DNA from: UBA11222 sp049323435
GTDB lineage: Bacteria > Pseudomonadota > Alphaproteobacteria > UBA11222
Direction of reading: 5' to 3'
Assembly (NCBI GenBank): GCA_049323435.1
Contig: JBMOMX010000020.1
Location: forward strand, 1 to 64,000
DNA: 64,000 bases
Of the stretch, positions 27,064 through 36,008 are shown piece after piece (within the stretch, counting starts at the first letter, position 1; the number at the start of each line of letters is the position of its first letter). The translations under genes and the position numbers were made by a program. Below the pieces are notes generated by a model. That model made no database searches. It had not been told where the DNA came from and saw only the letters and a list, made by a program, of their open reading frames with translations.

Positions 27064-28257
27064 CTAGAATACCTCGATATTTCCAGCCATGAAATCATCG
27101 ATAAGCCCGGGAATTCCGTTGAGCGCGTCAGCCGTGATTTCCTCGACGCGCTGCCTCAATTGAGCAACTGGATATTGATCCCGGGTAGTTAGCCTTACTT
27201 CTACTATAGCAGGGCGCGTCACCGGGGCGCCAATACGGCTGACCATCAGACAATGCGCCGCACTAACCTGTGGAACCGTGGCAACGAGCGTCTCTGCGAT
27301 CCGCCGCGCCACGATGTTATAAATCTTGCCGGCATGGGATACGGGGTTTTTCCCCGCGGCGGCTTCGAGGCTCATCGGCCGGCAGGGCGTGATCAGGCCA
27401 TTGACTCTGTTGCCGCGCCCCACCTGGCCGTCGTCACCGGCTTCGGCCGAGGTGCCTGTAACAGTCAGATAAATGATGCCCGCCTTTGGGTCATCGGCGG
27501 CATTAATGCCGGCTTGGCAATCCGCGAAGCCATGTGCTGCCGCAAGCTCCTGCACAAAGTCCCCGATAGCAGCCTTCTCGGCAAGATAATCATCAATATG
27601 CGCAAGATGTTTTCCGATCATCGCGCACGCCACGGTGAGATTGACCAGGCTGCCCTGGCGAATGCCCATGACTTTGATGTCTTCGCCCCATGCCGGATGG
27701 TCGCGATTGCGGTCTCGGCCGTTGATGCGTTTTTCGGCCGCCAGCACCAAAAGCTCCAGCGGACTCATTGGTGCATAGCCCACCCCAATTGAGGTGTCAT
27801 TTGCAAGCGGAACTTTACCCCCACGGCGGGAGAACAACTGTTGCAGATCCCCAGAGCCGGGCTGGATCACCTCCTGAATATGAACTTCGCGATCGGCATT
27901 CAACGCATGCAGGTTCGCCCGCATCCAGGCGCGAGAACCATCAATGGCAATTTCTCTGATATTAATAGCGTCGTTGCCAACCTTGTTCACCGCCCGGCCG
28001 GCCAGATAGATATTGATGGGCGCCAGCACCGCGCCACCGCCGAATGCCGGCGCGGAACGCCCGCCGCAAAGCAGCACCTTATCGACATTGTAATGCAGCA
28101 CCTCGCCAAACCGGCGCAGATATTCGCGGCAGAGATTGCGTGACAGGGTTTCGGCAAGCGCATCGCAGATTGTATCCGGATGCCCAAGACCCTTGCGCTC
28201 AACGATTTCGACAGTATTACCGGCAGGTGAAAGCGCAGAGACTGCTAATGACTGCAT
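27064..28257 (-). CDS. Archaeal-type S-adenosylmethionine synthetase
   Basis: A 397-residue protein of the archaeal MAT family (COG1812 type), unrelated in length and motif detail to bacterial MetK (about 385 residues but different sequence). Family marks: VEIVERKGLGHPDTICDALAE, YNVDKVLLCGG, NDTSIGVGYAPMSPLE, and GRGNRVNGLITPCRPMSLEA. The start at 28257 is chosen because the preceding gene's TGA shares its A with this ATG, and family homology begins right after it; the longer frame to 28494 is antisense-like. It makes SAM from methionine and ATP. Its reason for lying in an exporter/fermentation operon is unclear. Confidence 0.9.
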   Translation of the reverse strand: MQSLAVSALSPAGNTVEIVERKGLGHPDTICDALAETLSRNLCREYLRRFGEVLHYNVDKVLLCGGRSAPAFGGGAVLAPINIYLAGRAVNKVGNDAINIREIAIDGSRAWMRANLHALNADREVHIQEVIQPGSGDLQQLFSRRGGKVPLANDTSIGVGYAPMSPLELLVLAAEKRINGRDRNRDHPAWGEDIKVMGIRQGSLVNLTVACAMIGKHLAHIDDYLAEKAAIGDFVQELAAAHGFADCQAGINAADDPKAGIIYLTVTGTSAEAGDDGQVGRGNRVNGLITPCRPMSLEAAAGKNPVSHAGKIYNIVARRIAETLVATVPQVSAAHCLMVSRIGAPVTRPAIVEVRLTTRDQYPVAQLRQRVEEITADALNGIPGLIDDFMAGNIEVF

Positions 28258-29468
28258 CACTCCACCTCGCGCTGTGCGACCGCAACGCCTTCGCTTATCC
28301 TGTCGCTGGGATGCAGCACGACTTTGTCGCCTTCGGAAAGGCCCGACACTATCTGTGCGGTCTGGTTGTTTCGTTGCCCCAGCGTGACGAGGGTGCTGCG
28401 CGCGCGGCCATCGCGGATGGTGAACACCGCCCAATCGTTTCCCTTGCGGAAAAACGCGCCGGCCGGCGCCGTCAGCACAGTGTCGTCTTGCCAAATGGTC
28501 ACATGAACGATGACGCGGTAGTCATGCCCCAGTTGCGACCAGCTTTCCGGCGGATCGGTGAAATCGATCCAGGTGCGCACGCGCTGCTCCTCAATGCCCA
28601 GCGCGGAAATCTTGACGAAGCCCGCCGGATCGACACGGGTTACGCGGCCCTGCACCGGCGCGCCACCCCAGCCATCGATCCGCACCGGCGCGCCAATTTT
28701 GATCTGAACGGCGTCGGTTGATAGCAGTTCCGCGACCACTTCAAGATCGCGCGGATCGCCGATCTCGATCAGCGGCGCGCCCGCCTGCACGATGGTTTCG
28801 CTTTCCTGAAGGATTCTGAGCACGCGGCCCGCCACCGGGGAACGTATCTGGATACAGCATGCGGAATCTGATTGCGCGGCAACGCTGGACGGATCGATCA
28901 GGCGCGCTGCGACACTGGCGCGTTCGCTACGCCGGACGTCGAGCTGCGCCTTTGCGCTAGCCAGCGCCGCCGCATTGGCCTCGGCGTCAAACCTGGCCTT
29001 GTCCAGCGTCCTTACCGCGATTGTATCGGTGCGCGCCAACGCTTGAGCCCTCTCAAATTCCTTGCGGGCAAAGTCGATCGCCGCTGCAATTCTGCGCACC
29101 TCGGCTTCCGCCAGTTTTTCAGCCGCATCGGCCGCCGCCGCCGCCGCCAGAAGTTCTTCATGCGTGCTGGCGTCGTGAAACGCCGGGATTACCGGCCGCA
29201 TCACCGCCACGACCGTCTCGTCGGCAATCACCGGATCGCCCGCATCGCGCGCCGTCCTCAGAAGCTTTCCGGAAACCGGCGCGGAGACGGTATAGACTTC
29301 GCGCACGCTGGTCTTGGCCTCGTCGTCGACGGTAACTTCCATCGCGCCTTTCGTGACCACCGCAAAATCAACCGGAACGGGTTGCGGCCATGCAAACCAG
29401 ACAATGCCTGCTACTGCCAGCCCCAAACCCAGGGCCCAGAGTGATCGTTTAATCCATATACTGCGCAT
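28257..29468 (-). CDS. HlyD/MacA-type periplasmic adaptor
   Basis: A 403-residue membrane-fusion protein with an N-terminal membrane anchor (residues 10-30; SLWALGLGLAVAGIVWFAWP), a barrel/lipoyl half (SAPVSGKLLRTARDAGDPV), an Ala-rich coiled-coil hairpin (110-200) and the second lipoyl half (CIQIRSPVAGRVLRILQE). It bridges inner-membrane ABC transporters to the outer membrane. It forms an exporter with the permease and ATPase genes just upstream (gap of 3 bases to the permease). The substrate is not evident. Confidence 0.88.
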   Translation of the reverse strand: MRSIWIKRSLWALGLGLAVAGIVWFAWPQPVPVDFAVVTKGAMEVTVDDEAKTSVREVYTVSAPVSGKLLRTARDAGDPVIADETVVAVMRPVIPAFHDASTHEELLAAAAAADAAEKLAEAEVRRIAAAIDFARKEFERAQALARTDTIAVRTLDKARFDAEANAAALASAKAQLDVRRSERASVAARLIDPSSVAAQSDSACCIQIRSPVAGRVLRILQESETIVQAGAPLIEIGDPRDLEVVAELLSTDAVQIKIGAPVRIDGWGGAPVQGRVTRVDPAGFVKISALGIEEQRVRTWIDFTDPPESWSQLGHDYRVIVHVTIWQDDTVLTAPAGAFFRKGNDWAVFTIRDGRARSTLVTLGQRNNQTAQIVSGLSEGDKVVLHPSDRISEGVAVAQREVE

Positions 29469-29471
29469 GGT

Positions 29472-31838
29472 TTAATCCCGTGTTTTGAGGACGCTTACAA
29501 GATCCAGCCGGTTGACGCGCTGGCGCATGACGAGGGCGGAAAGCACGGCCGCGGCAATCACAATCGCGCTGGCCAGTACATAGGTAAGGTTGCTGACAGT
29601 CAAAGGCACGCGCATCAGTTCACCCGCCAGATTGGTCCGCATGATCCAGGCCAGGCCATAGCCGATGGCCCATCCCGGCGGCTGCGCGATCACTGTGAGA
29701 AGGGTCAGTTCGAGCAGCAGGATGCGCAATACTTCGCCGCGCCCGAAGCCGATAACCCGCAGTGTCGCCAATTCGCGCGCATGCTCCGAAAGCGATATGC
29801 GCGCGCCATTATAGACCACCCCGAAGGCGATGGTTGCGGCAAGCCCCGTATAGATGCCCGCCATCGAAGTGATAAGCAGGGCCAGCGTCTCGCGAAAATT
29901 CGCCAGTGAAACCCGTTGCAAAGCCATGCCGCTGACCACCGGCATGGCTTTAAGCGCATCGAACAGCGGCTCGCGCCGGTTCTCATCGAAACTGATCTGG
30001 ACGCTGTCCACAGCCGGCGCCTCCCGCATCAGCCGCGACAGGGCGCCGGCGTCCATCATGCCCCTGATGCCGAAATAGTCTTCAACCTTTGCGACAATGG
30101 GCAGGGATATGGTCCGGCGGCGCTCCTCCAGCAGGTCAATCTCGACACTATCGCCGACATTCACCCCAAGAACTTGCCCAAGCATGTCCGAGATCGCCAG
30201 GCCGGATTCCGGCAGTGCGACAACCCGCAGATCGACATCGATGATCCGGCTGAGATCAGAATCAGGCGGCCTGCCGCTGAGCATGATCCGGCGTTCGATA
30301 GCGCCATAGCGAATGCGCGCGGCAACCTGACGGTACGGCTCGACGGCCAGAACGCCGGGCAGCCGCGCCACCTGATTGACCACATTTAGCGGACGCCTCT
30401 CAATGAAGCTCACCGTCGCGTCCTGCCTGTCGGCCATGAAAAATGTCACATCGATCAATTTTTCCATGGTGTCTCCGAAGAACAGCGATACGACGAGAAT
30501 CGCCGTCGCCATGGCCATGCCCAGCATCGTGAAACCCGCCCGGAACGGATGATGTCCAATATTGCGCAGCATCATCATGACCGGTTGCGACACAAACCTG
30601 CCCAGCGCAAAATTTGCAGGTAAAAAATGCCGGAACACCGGAGGCGCCGGCGGTTGCATGGCAACGGCGGGCGGCAGCGTCACGACATCGCGCAGCACCC
30701 GGATGGCGCCAAGAATGGCGGCGGCAAGGCTCAATCCGGCGGCGGTGACGTAGAGATCGGGACTCTGGATAAACACCAGAAACGGAAAACGGAAAAAATC
30801 ACCGAACAGTTTTGTGACCAGGACGCCAAGCCAGGTTCCGGCCACGCCGCCGATGGCCACGCCGATCAGGACAATGACGATAACGAATTTGATATAGTGC
30901 GATGCAATGGCAAAGCTGCCATAACCCACCGCCTTCAACAGCCCGATCTGTTCGCGCTCCAGCGCCACCAGCCGGCTAAGCGTGAGATTGACCAGAAACG
31001 CCGCAACCAGAAGAAAAATCGGCGGCAGGGTGCGGCTCATATTGTTGAGCATGTCAAGCTCGTGATCCAGAAACTCATGCGAGGCCTGATTCTTGCGGCC
31101 ATACGCCGCACGTCCGCCGTAACGGTCAAGCAGCGCGTCAAGGCGGTCAATCACCTCCGGTTCGGAGGCGTCGCGCGACAGCTTGAGGGTAACCGAGGAA
31201 AATGCGTCTTCAAGATCATACACATTGGCCAGCGCCCGCTCAGACATCCAGATAATTCCAAAACGGCGGTCATCCGGCACCATCGTGTCGCCTGGGCCAA
31301 TTGCATAAATGAACTCGGGGGAAAGCGCTATTCCAGTAATCACAAGCTCGCGTTTGCGGCCGTTCAATATCGCCGAAAAGCGCGCCCCCGGCTTGAAGGC
31401 GTGCGCATTGGCGAAATTCTCGTTGACGATGACTTCTTCCAGGTTCCCTGGTTCAGGCAGCCTGCCTATCCGGACATGCAAGCGGTTGAGCGCGGGCTGG
31501 CCGTTTTCGGGCAGCGAAATGAATTGTCCGGTTGCGGGCTGGCGAAAGTTCGGGATGTCGAGCAGCGCCAGCTTGGCAATGCGCGTGTCCACGGCGGCAA
31601 CGCCTGGAATTTCTGCGATCCGCGCCGCCAGCGTCTTCGGCGCGCGGCGCACATTGGCAAACACATCGGCAAACTGATGCCGTTCATAATAGGCGGTGCG
31701 GGTTTCTTCGAGCGAGCGGTAGGAGCCAACCGCCATCACCAGCGAGGCCACCCCGCCCGCGATCACCAGCGCGATGGCCAGCACCTGGGCCCAGAGCCGC
31801 CACAGATCCCGGAACAATTTGAGATCGAGCGCGCGCAC
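29472..31838 (-). CDS. ABC transporter permease with two FtsX domains
   Basis: About 788 residues from the GTG at 31838, four bases after the ATPase stop; the open frame extends further upstream inside the ATPase gene but homology begins with VRALDLKLFRDLWRLW. It has an N-terminal membrane segment, a large periplasmic domain (about 45-260), three further membrane segments, then a second copy of the same layout (membrane segment near AGFTMLGMAMATAILVVSLFF, periplasmic domain, three segments), as in LolC/MacB/DevC-like permeases. Together with ATPase and HlyD adaptor it probably moves lipids, peptides or drugs across the periplasm. Confidence 0.88.
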   Translation of the reverse strand: MRALDLKLFRDLWRLWAQVLAIALVIAGGVASLVMAVGSYRSLEETRTAYYERHQFADVFANVRRAPKTLAARIAEIPGVAAVDTRIAKLALLDIPNFRQPATGQFISLPENGQPALNRLHVRIGRLPEPGNLEEVIVNENFANAHAFKPGARFSAILNGRKRELVITGIALSPEFIYAIGPGDTMVPDDRRFGIIWMSERALANVYDLEDAFSSVTLKLSRDASEPEVIDRLDALLDRYGGRAAYGRKNQASHEFLDHELDMLNNMSRTLPPIFLLVAAFLVNLTLSRLVALEREQIGLLKAVGYGSFAIASHYIKFVIVIVLIGVAIGGVAGTWLGVLVTKLFGDFFRFPFLVFIQSPDLYVTAAGLSLAAAILGAIRVLRDVVTLPPAVAMQPPAPPVFRHFLPANFALGRFVSQPVMMMLRNIGHHPFRAGFTMLGMAMATAILVVSLFFGDTMEKLIDVTFFMADRQDATVSFIERRPLNVVNQVARLPGVLAVEPYRQVAARIRYGAIERRIMLSGRPPDSDLSRIIDVDLRVVALPESGLAISDMLGQVLGVNVGDSVEIDLLEERRRTISLPIVAKVEDYFGIRGMMDAGALSRLMREAPAVDSVQISFDENRREPLFDALKAMPVVSGMALQRVSLANFRETLALLITSMAGIYTGLAATIAFGVVYNGARISLSEHARELATLRVIGFGRGEVLRILLLELTLLTVIAQPPGWAIGYGLAWIMRTNLAGELMRVPLTVSNLTYVLASAIVIAAAVLSALVMRQRVNRLDLVSVLKTRD

Positions 31839-31842
31839 CGGA

Positions 31843-32550
31843 TTACCAGTCCAGCGCGTCGGCGGCACGGCGCGTTTCGTTTTTGTGTGTTTTGGATATC
31901 CGGCCATCCGCGAAGAACAAAACCCGATGCGCAACGTCCTGAATAATGGCGTTATGGGTGATGATCAGCACCGTGGCGCCCAGTTTCGCATTGATTTCCA
32001 GCAGCGCTTCGATCACCCGGATGCCGGTCTTGGAATCCAGTGCGCCGGTTGGCTCGTCACACAACAGCACTTCCGGCCGCTTGGCGATGGCGCGCGCGAT
32101 GGCGACGCGCTGCTGCTCGCCACCGGAAAGTTGCGCCGGGAAGTGATGCATCCGGTCTTCGAGACCGACATGCGCCAGCGCCTCGTCCGGGCGCATCGGG
32201 TTTTCGGCGATCTCGGTGACCAGCGCGACGTTTTCATAAGCGGTGAGGCTGGGGATCAGATTATAAAACTGAAACACAAAGCCGACATGTTTGCGGCGAT
32301 AGTCAGTAAGGCCGCGATCCCCCTGTGCTGTCAGTTCAAGATCCTTGAAAAAAAGACTGCCGCGCGTCGCATGATCGATGCCGCCCATAATATTCAACAA
32401 GGTTGATTTTCCGCTTCCTGAAGGCCCGAGCAATACCACCACTTCACCGGCCTGAATTTCAAGGTCCACTTCACGCAGGGCAAGCACCTCAACCTCACCC
32501 GAGGTGTAGATTTTGGTGAGCGCCTTTGCGGTGAAGATGGCCCCGGTCAT
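31843..32550 (-). CDS. ABC transporter ATP-binding protein (LolD/MacB type)
   Basis: A 235-residue ATPase with Walker A LLGPSGSGKSTLLN, Q-loop FVFQFYNLIP, signature LSGGEQQRVAIARAI, Walker B VLLCDEPTGALDSKTG and the switch His in IITHN. The L-T-A-Y-E-N-V motif is typical of the LolD/MacB group. It energises the permease and adaptor that follow. It is first gene of the three-part exporter, 92 bases after ftsH. Confidence 0.92.
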   Translation of the reverse strand: MTGAIFTAKALTKIYTSGEVEVLALREVDLEIQAGEVVVLLGPSGSGKSTLLNIMGGIDHATRGSLFFKDLELTAQGDRGLTDYRRKHVGFVFQFYNLIPSLTAYENVALVTEIAENPMRPDEALAHVGLEDRMHHFPAQLSGGEQQRVAIARAIAKRPEVLLCDEPTGALDSKTGIRVIEALLEINAKLGATVLIITHNAIIQDVAHRVLFFADGRISKTHKNETRRAADALDW

Positions 32551-32642
32551 CGTGTTCTATTGGCCTTTTATGTGGAAAAAATCACAAAGTTTAGTATCGC
32601 CAGTCATCCCAAACCATAGGCGGGTATGCGTGTGTCCCATGC

Positions 32643-34514
32643 CTAGCGCTCCCCTTGTATCGCGGCGATTTCGAGTTTGCCCGGCTCTTCGCGCTTCAGC
32701 CCGGCAGCCAGGCGTTCGAGGTCGTCGTGAACCATGGTTTCCTTGGCCAGCAAAGCTGCGGCCCCTGTGTCGAGAATATCGCGATTTCGTCTCAAAATGG
32801 TGACGGCTCGCCCGAATGCCGTATCCAGAAGCCCGCGCACCGCCGCATCGATGGCCGCCGCAGTTGCCTCCCCATAGTGCCGCGGACGCCAATCCGCGCC
32901 GCTGGGCATCCCAAGCAGCGGTGACATTTCGGGCTCATAGGCGACTGGCCCGAGCTTGGGGTCCATGCCGAAGCGGACGACCATGCTGCGCGCAATCTCG
33001 GTCGCCTTGGTGATGTCGTCGGCGGCGCCCGTCGACACATCCGGGAAAACCAAGCTTTCCGCCGCGCGGCCGCCCAGCAAGACGGTCATCCGGTTCATCA
33101 GCTCGGCCCGATCCATCAAAAAGCGGTCTTCGATTGGCCGCTGTATGGTGTAGCCGAGCGCGGCAATCCCGCGCGGGATAATGGACACCTTCTGAACGGG
33201 GTCGACTCCCGGCAGCGCCATGGCGATCAGCGCGTGTCCCATTTCATGATGGGCGACCACTGCCCGTTCATGCGGATTGAGCAGCCGGTTGCGCTTTTCA
33301 AGACCGGCTACGATACGCTCTATCGCCTGGACAAAATCGTCAAGCGCTACACTGTCACCGCCGCGCCGGGTGGCAAGCAGTGCTGCCTCATTCACCAGGT
33401 TAGCGAGATCGGCCCCGGTAAATCCTGGTGTGAGCGCCGCGATATCCTCGACCGGCACACCCGAAGCCAGTTTGATTTTCTTCAGATGCACCAGAAGAAT
33501 GTCCGCTCGCCCCTTCTTGTCCGGGCGGTCGACCAGCACTTGCCGGTCGAAGCGCCCGGCCCGCAGCAGCGCCGGATCGAGGATTTCCGGCCTGTTGGTC
33601 GCGGCGAGAAGCACGACGCCGGTCGTCGGATCAAATCCATCAAGCTCGCTCAGGAGCTGGTTGAGCGTCTGCTCCTTCTCATCATGCCCGCCGCCGCCTG
33701 GCATATATATGCCGCGCGCGCGTCCCACCGCATCAAGCTCATCGATGAAGATGATTGCAGGCGCATGTTTGCGCGCTTGCTCAAAGAGATCACGCACCCG
33801 CGCCGCGCCGACGCCAACGAACATCTCAACGAATTCCGATCCCGATATGGAGAAGAAGGGAACCCCCGCCTCGCCCGCGACAGCCCGCGCCAGCAGTGTC
33901 TTACCCGTGCCTGGCGGGCCCACCAGGAGCACACCCTTGGGAACATGTGCGCCGAGGCGGCCATAGCCCGTAGGATCTTTCAAAAAAGATACAACCTCGC
34001 GAAGCTCGTCTTCCGCTTCATCGACACCCGCGACATCGTCAAAGGTGATCTTGATGTCTTTCTCGACAAAGACCTTCGCCTTGCTTTTGCCGATCGACAT
34101 CAGGCCGCCAGCTCCCTGTCCCATGCCCACGCGCCGGATGATGAACATCCAGAGAATCAGAAAGCCGAGCGTCGGCAAGAGCCAGCCCAGGATCTGCGAA
34201 AAAAATCCCGGTTCGGGCTGACCCGAGAATGTCAGATTTTTTTCCGCCAACGTACGGGCGAGGACAGGCTCCACCCGTACCGTGGAGAAATGCCGAGCCT
34301 TTCCCTCCACAAGCTCTGTGAAAGTTCCGGTGATCCGCGTCGGCCCGACGACAAGATCGGACAATTTTTCCTGATCAGCCAGTTGCTGGAATTCACTATA
34401 GGGAATTGTCTCAATATGATTTTGCTGAGCGAAGAAGTCCTGTATCAGCATCACCCCCACGATGGCGGCAATGATGTACCAGAAAGTGATCTGATGCTCG
34501 CGCTTTATCTCCAT
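32643..34514 (-). CDS. ftsH: ATP-dependent zinc protease FtsH
   Basis: A 623-residue protein from the ATG at 34514, which has CGGAGG upstream; an extended frame to 34712 overlaps the previous gene and is not used. Order: membrane segment (about 8-25), short periplasmic domain, second membrane segment (ILGWLLPTLGFLILWMFIIR), AAA+ ATPase (LVGPPGTGKTLLARAVAGEA, FIDELDAVGR, arginine-finger GRFDRQV) and M41 protease with HEMGH zinc motif. FtsH degrades membrane and regulatory proteins. A cargo copy in an FNR-linked operon is probably a second, stress-specific FtsH; the housekeeping copy would lie elsewhere. Confidence 0.92.
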   Translation of the reverse strand: MEIKREHQITFWYIIAAIVGVMLIQDFFAQQNHIETIPYSEFQQLADQEKLSDLVVGPTRITGTFTELVEGKARHFSTVRVEPVLARTLAEKNLTFSGQPEPGFFSQILGWLLPTLGFLILWMFIIRRVGMGQGAGGLMSIGKSKAKVFVEKDIKITFDDVAGVDEAEDELREVVSFLKDPTGYGRLGAHVPKGVLLVGPPGTGKTLLARAVAGEAGVPFFSISGSEFVEMFVGVGAARVRDLFEQARKHAPAIIFIDELDAVGRARGIYMPGGGGHDEKEQTLNQLLSELDGFDPTTGVVLLAATNRPEILDPALLRAGRFDRQVLVDRPDKKGRADILLVHLKKIKLASGVPVEDIAALTPGFTGADLANLVNEAALLATRRGGDSVALDDFVQAIERIVAGLEKRNRLLNPHERAVVAHHEMGHALIAMALPGVDPVQKVSIIPRGIAALGYTIQRPIEDRFLMDRAELMNRMTVLLGGRAAESLVFPDVSTGAADDITKATEIARSMVVRFGMDPKLGPVAYEPEMSPLLGMPSGADWRPRHYGEATAAAIDAAVRGLLDTAFGRAVTILRRNRDILDTGAAALLAKETMVHDDLERLAAGLKREEPGKLEIAAIQGER

Positions 34515-34534
34515 GGCGTCCTCCGTGCGCGCTG

Positions 34535-35194
34535 TCAGGCTTGTTTGCGTTTCGGACCGCCGATCCGTGGAATGTAGCCCGGCACATCCAGCATGTAGCG
34601 CCGGTAGGCGTCGCCGAATTCGGCCAGCGCATTGCGTTCCTCGATCCGCGCCAGGCGCAGATACATAAAGGTGAGCACCGGGAACATGGCGAGTGTGAGC
34701 AGGGTCGGCCATTGCAGCAGGAAGCCAAACATGACGAGCACGAAGCCCGCATATTGCGGATGCCGTATCCAGGCATAGACGCCGGAGACGGCAAGCCTGT
34801 GCCGACGCTGCGCCTCGTACAAAACCTTCCAGCCGGCGGAGATCAGCATAAATCCGCCGCCGATAAATACGAAGCTAAGAATATGAAAAGGCCCGAAATG
34901 CGGGTTGGCTTTCCAGCCGAACAATTCTTCAAGCAGGTGCCCGGCGTCATGTGAAAACCAGTTAACCTCCGGATAGCGCGATTGCAGCCACCCGGAAAAC
35001 AGATAGATCGTCAGGGGGAATCCGTACATCTCTACAAAGAGGGCAACCAGAAAAGAACTGAAGGCGCCGAACGAACGCCAGTCGGTTGTGGTCTGCGGTT
35101 TGAAGAAACTGAACGCGAAGCCAACGAAAATCACTATATTGAGGATCGCCAGTCCCCACAACCCATAGGCGGGAACATCCTGTGCATGGTCCAT
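34535..35194 (-). CDS. Isoprenylcysteine carboxyl methyltransferase-like (ICMT/phospholipid methyltransferase family) membrane protein
   Basis: A 219-residue protein with five or so membrane segments and the family's C-terminal signature YAWIRHPQYAGFVLVMFGFLL, then E-E-R-N-A-L-A-E-F-G-D-A-Y, which binds SAM in this group. Bacterial members methylate lipids or unknown small molecules. Its gene lies 20 bases before ftsH and 2 bases after the DUF2933 gene. The archaeal-type SAM synthetase in the same run could provide its methyl donor, an inference. Confidence 0.82.
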   Translation of the reverse strand: MDHAQDVPAYGLWGLAILNIVIFVGFAFSFFKPQTTTDWRSFGAFSSFLVALFVEMYGFPLTIYLFSGWLQSRYPEVNWFSHDAGHLLEELFGWKANPHFGPFHILSFVFIGGGFMLISAGWKVLYEAQRRHRLAVSGVYAWIRHPQYAGFVLVMFGFLLQWPTLLTLAMFPVLTFMYLRLARIEERNALAEFGDAYRRYMLDVPGYIPRIGGPKRKQA

Positions 35195-35196
35195 GA

Positions 35197-35457
35197 TCAG
35201 CGCTCCCCCGGTGAGTGAATATGTTTGTCTTCTTCCACCTTGTCATGGCTATGTCCGCCATGACCCCCATGCATGAAGAAGTGCATCAGCGGACAGGCCA
35301 GGATCAGCAGAAATGGCAGCCAGCCGAGCAAATGAAGGCCATGCCCGGTGAAGATCAGGAATCCCAGAATCGGCAGCGCCACCAGCGTTGCGATTCCGGC
35401 GCGCGAAAACAGCCAGCTTGCGCCATTACCATGCGCTGGATCATTTTGCCGGGGCAT
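35197..35457 (-). CDS. DUF2933 small membrane protein
   Basis: An 86-residue protein with two close membrane segments (FSRAGIATLVALPILGFLIF and LLGWLPFLLILACPLMHFFM) and a His/Gly-rich tail (MHGGHGGHSHDKVEEDKHIH) that may bind metal. DUF2933 genes are typically found beside copper-resistance and ICMT-like genes. It overlaps the end of the upstream gene by 17 bases. Confidence 0.85.
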   Translation of the reverse strand: MPRQNDPAHGNGASWLFSRAGIATLVALPILGFLIFTGHGLHLLGWLPFLLILACPLMHFFMHGGHGGHSHDKVEEDKHIHSPGER

Positions 35458-35893
35458 GGGTTTTCTCCTGGATATTGTTATGCAGCATGTCCGGCCGCCC
35501 GCCGGGTGGCATCATTTCAAGGCTCAGGGCGTCCATCTTTTCCCGCAGGGCCTTCATCTCGCCGGTCATTTCCGGCATGCGGCAATCATTTTCGTCTTCC
35601 ACGCAATATTGCATATAGGTGCGCATCAGCTTCATGCGCTTTTCCATATATTCCAGGTCGGCGATGGCCTGGCAGTGCGCCTTCATCTCCGGCATGCAGT
35701 GCTGCATGGAGCGGTGCGCTTCCAGATCCTTCTCCATCTGATGCATGTCTTCCTGCATGCCATGCATTTTTTTGCTGTGCTCGAGCGCCGGGGTTTGGCC
35801 GGCGGCATAGTCCGCAACAGGCATGAACAGGATAAGGCCAAGCAACAAGAGATAAGGTTTCATGACGGTGTAAGGTTTCATGTAAGATTTCAT
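35441..35893 (-). CDS. Secreted Met/His-rich helical protein of unknown function
   Basis: Up to 150 residues, with three possible starts (35893, 35881, 35863) caused by an imperfect repeat of atgaaaccttac. The last gives the best signal peptide (MKPYLLLLGLILFMPVADYA). The mature part is a long helix rich in Met, His, Glu and Lys (MHGMQEDMHQMEKDLE, MKAHCQAIADLEYMEKRMKL) with four Cys, like periplasmic metal or stress chaperones. It is the first gene of a run of ten, and an FNR-type site lies 87 bases upstream. Confidence 0.65.
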   Translation of the reverse strand: MKSYMKPYTVMKPYLLLLGLILFMPVADYAAGQTPALEHSKKMHGMQEDMHQMEKDLEAHRSMQHCMPEMKAHCQAIADLEYMEKRMKLMRTYMQYCVEDENDCRMPEMTGEMKALREKMDALSLEMMPPGGRPDMLHNNIQEKTHAPAK

Positions 35894-35979
35894 GTCAGCC
35901 CCCTTGCGTATGGCGTTTGAAAGCCCATTGTTCTATTCGTCTACCATGTAATTCTGAACCTATCCAAGACGCCCACCCA

Positions 35980-35993
35980 TTGACCCAGATCAA
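35980..35993 (-). promoter_or_regulatory. FNR/Dnr-type site upstream of the 35893-23541 gene run
   Basis: TTGACCCAGATCAA. It lies 87-117 bases before the possible starts of the first gene in a ten-gene minus-strand run ending with xfp and ackA, and just after the prs stop. Confidence 0.65.
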
Positions 35994-36008
35994 CTGTAGT
36001 GGCGTTTT

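Noticed and set aside
30627..31946. 439-codon plus-strand frame opposite the ABC permease
   Set aside because: The minus strand encodes a clear FtsX-type permease; the plus frame is rich in His, Arg and Gln, the usual composition of an antisense shadow.
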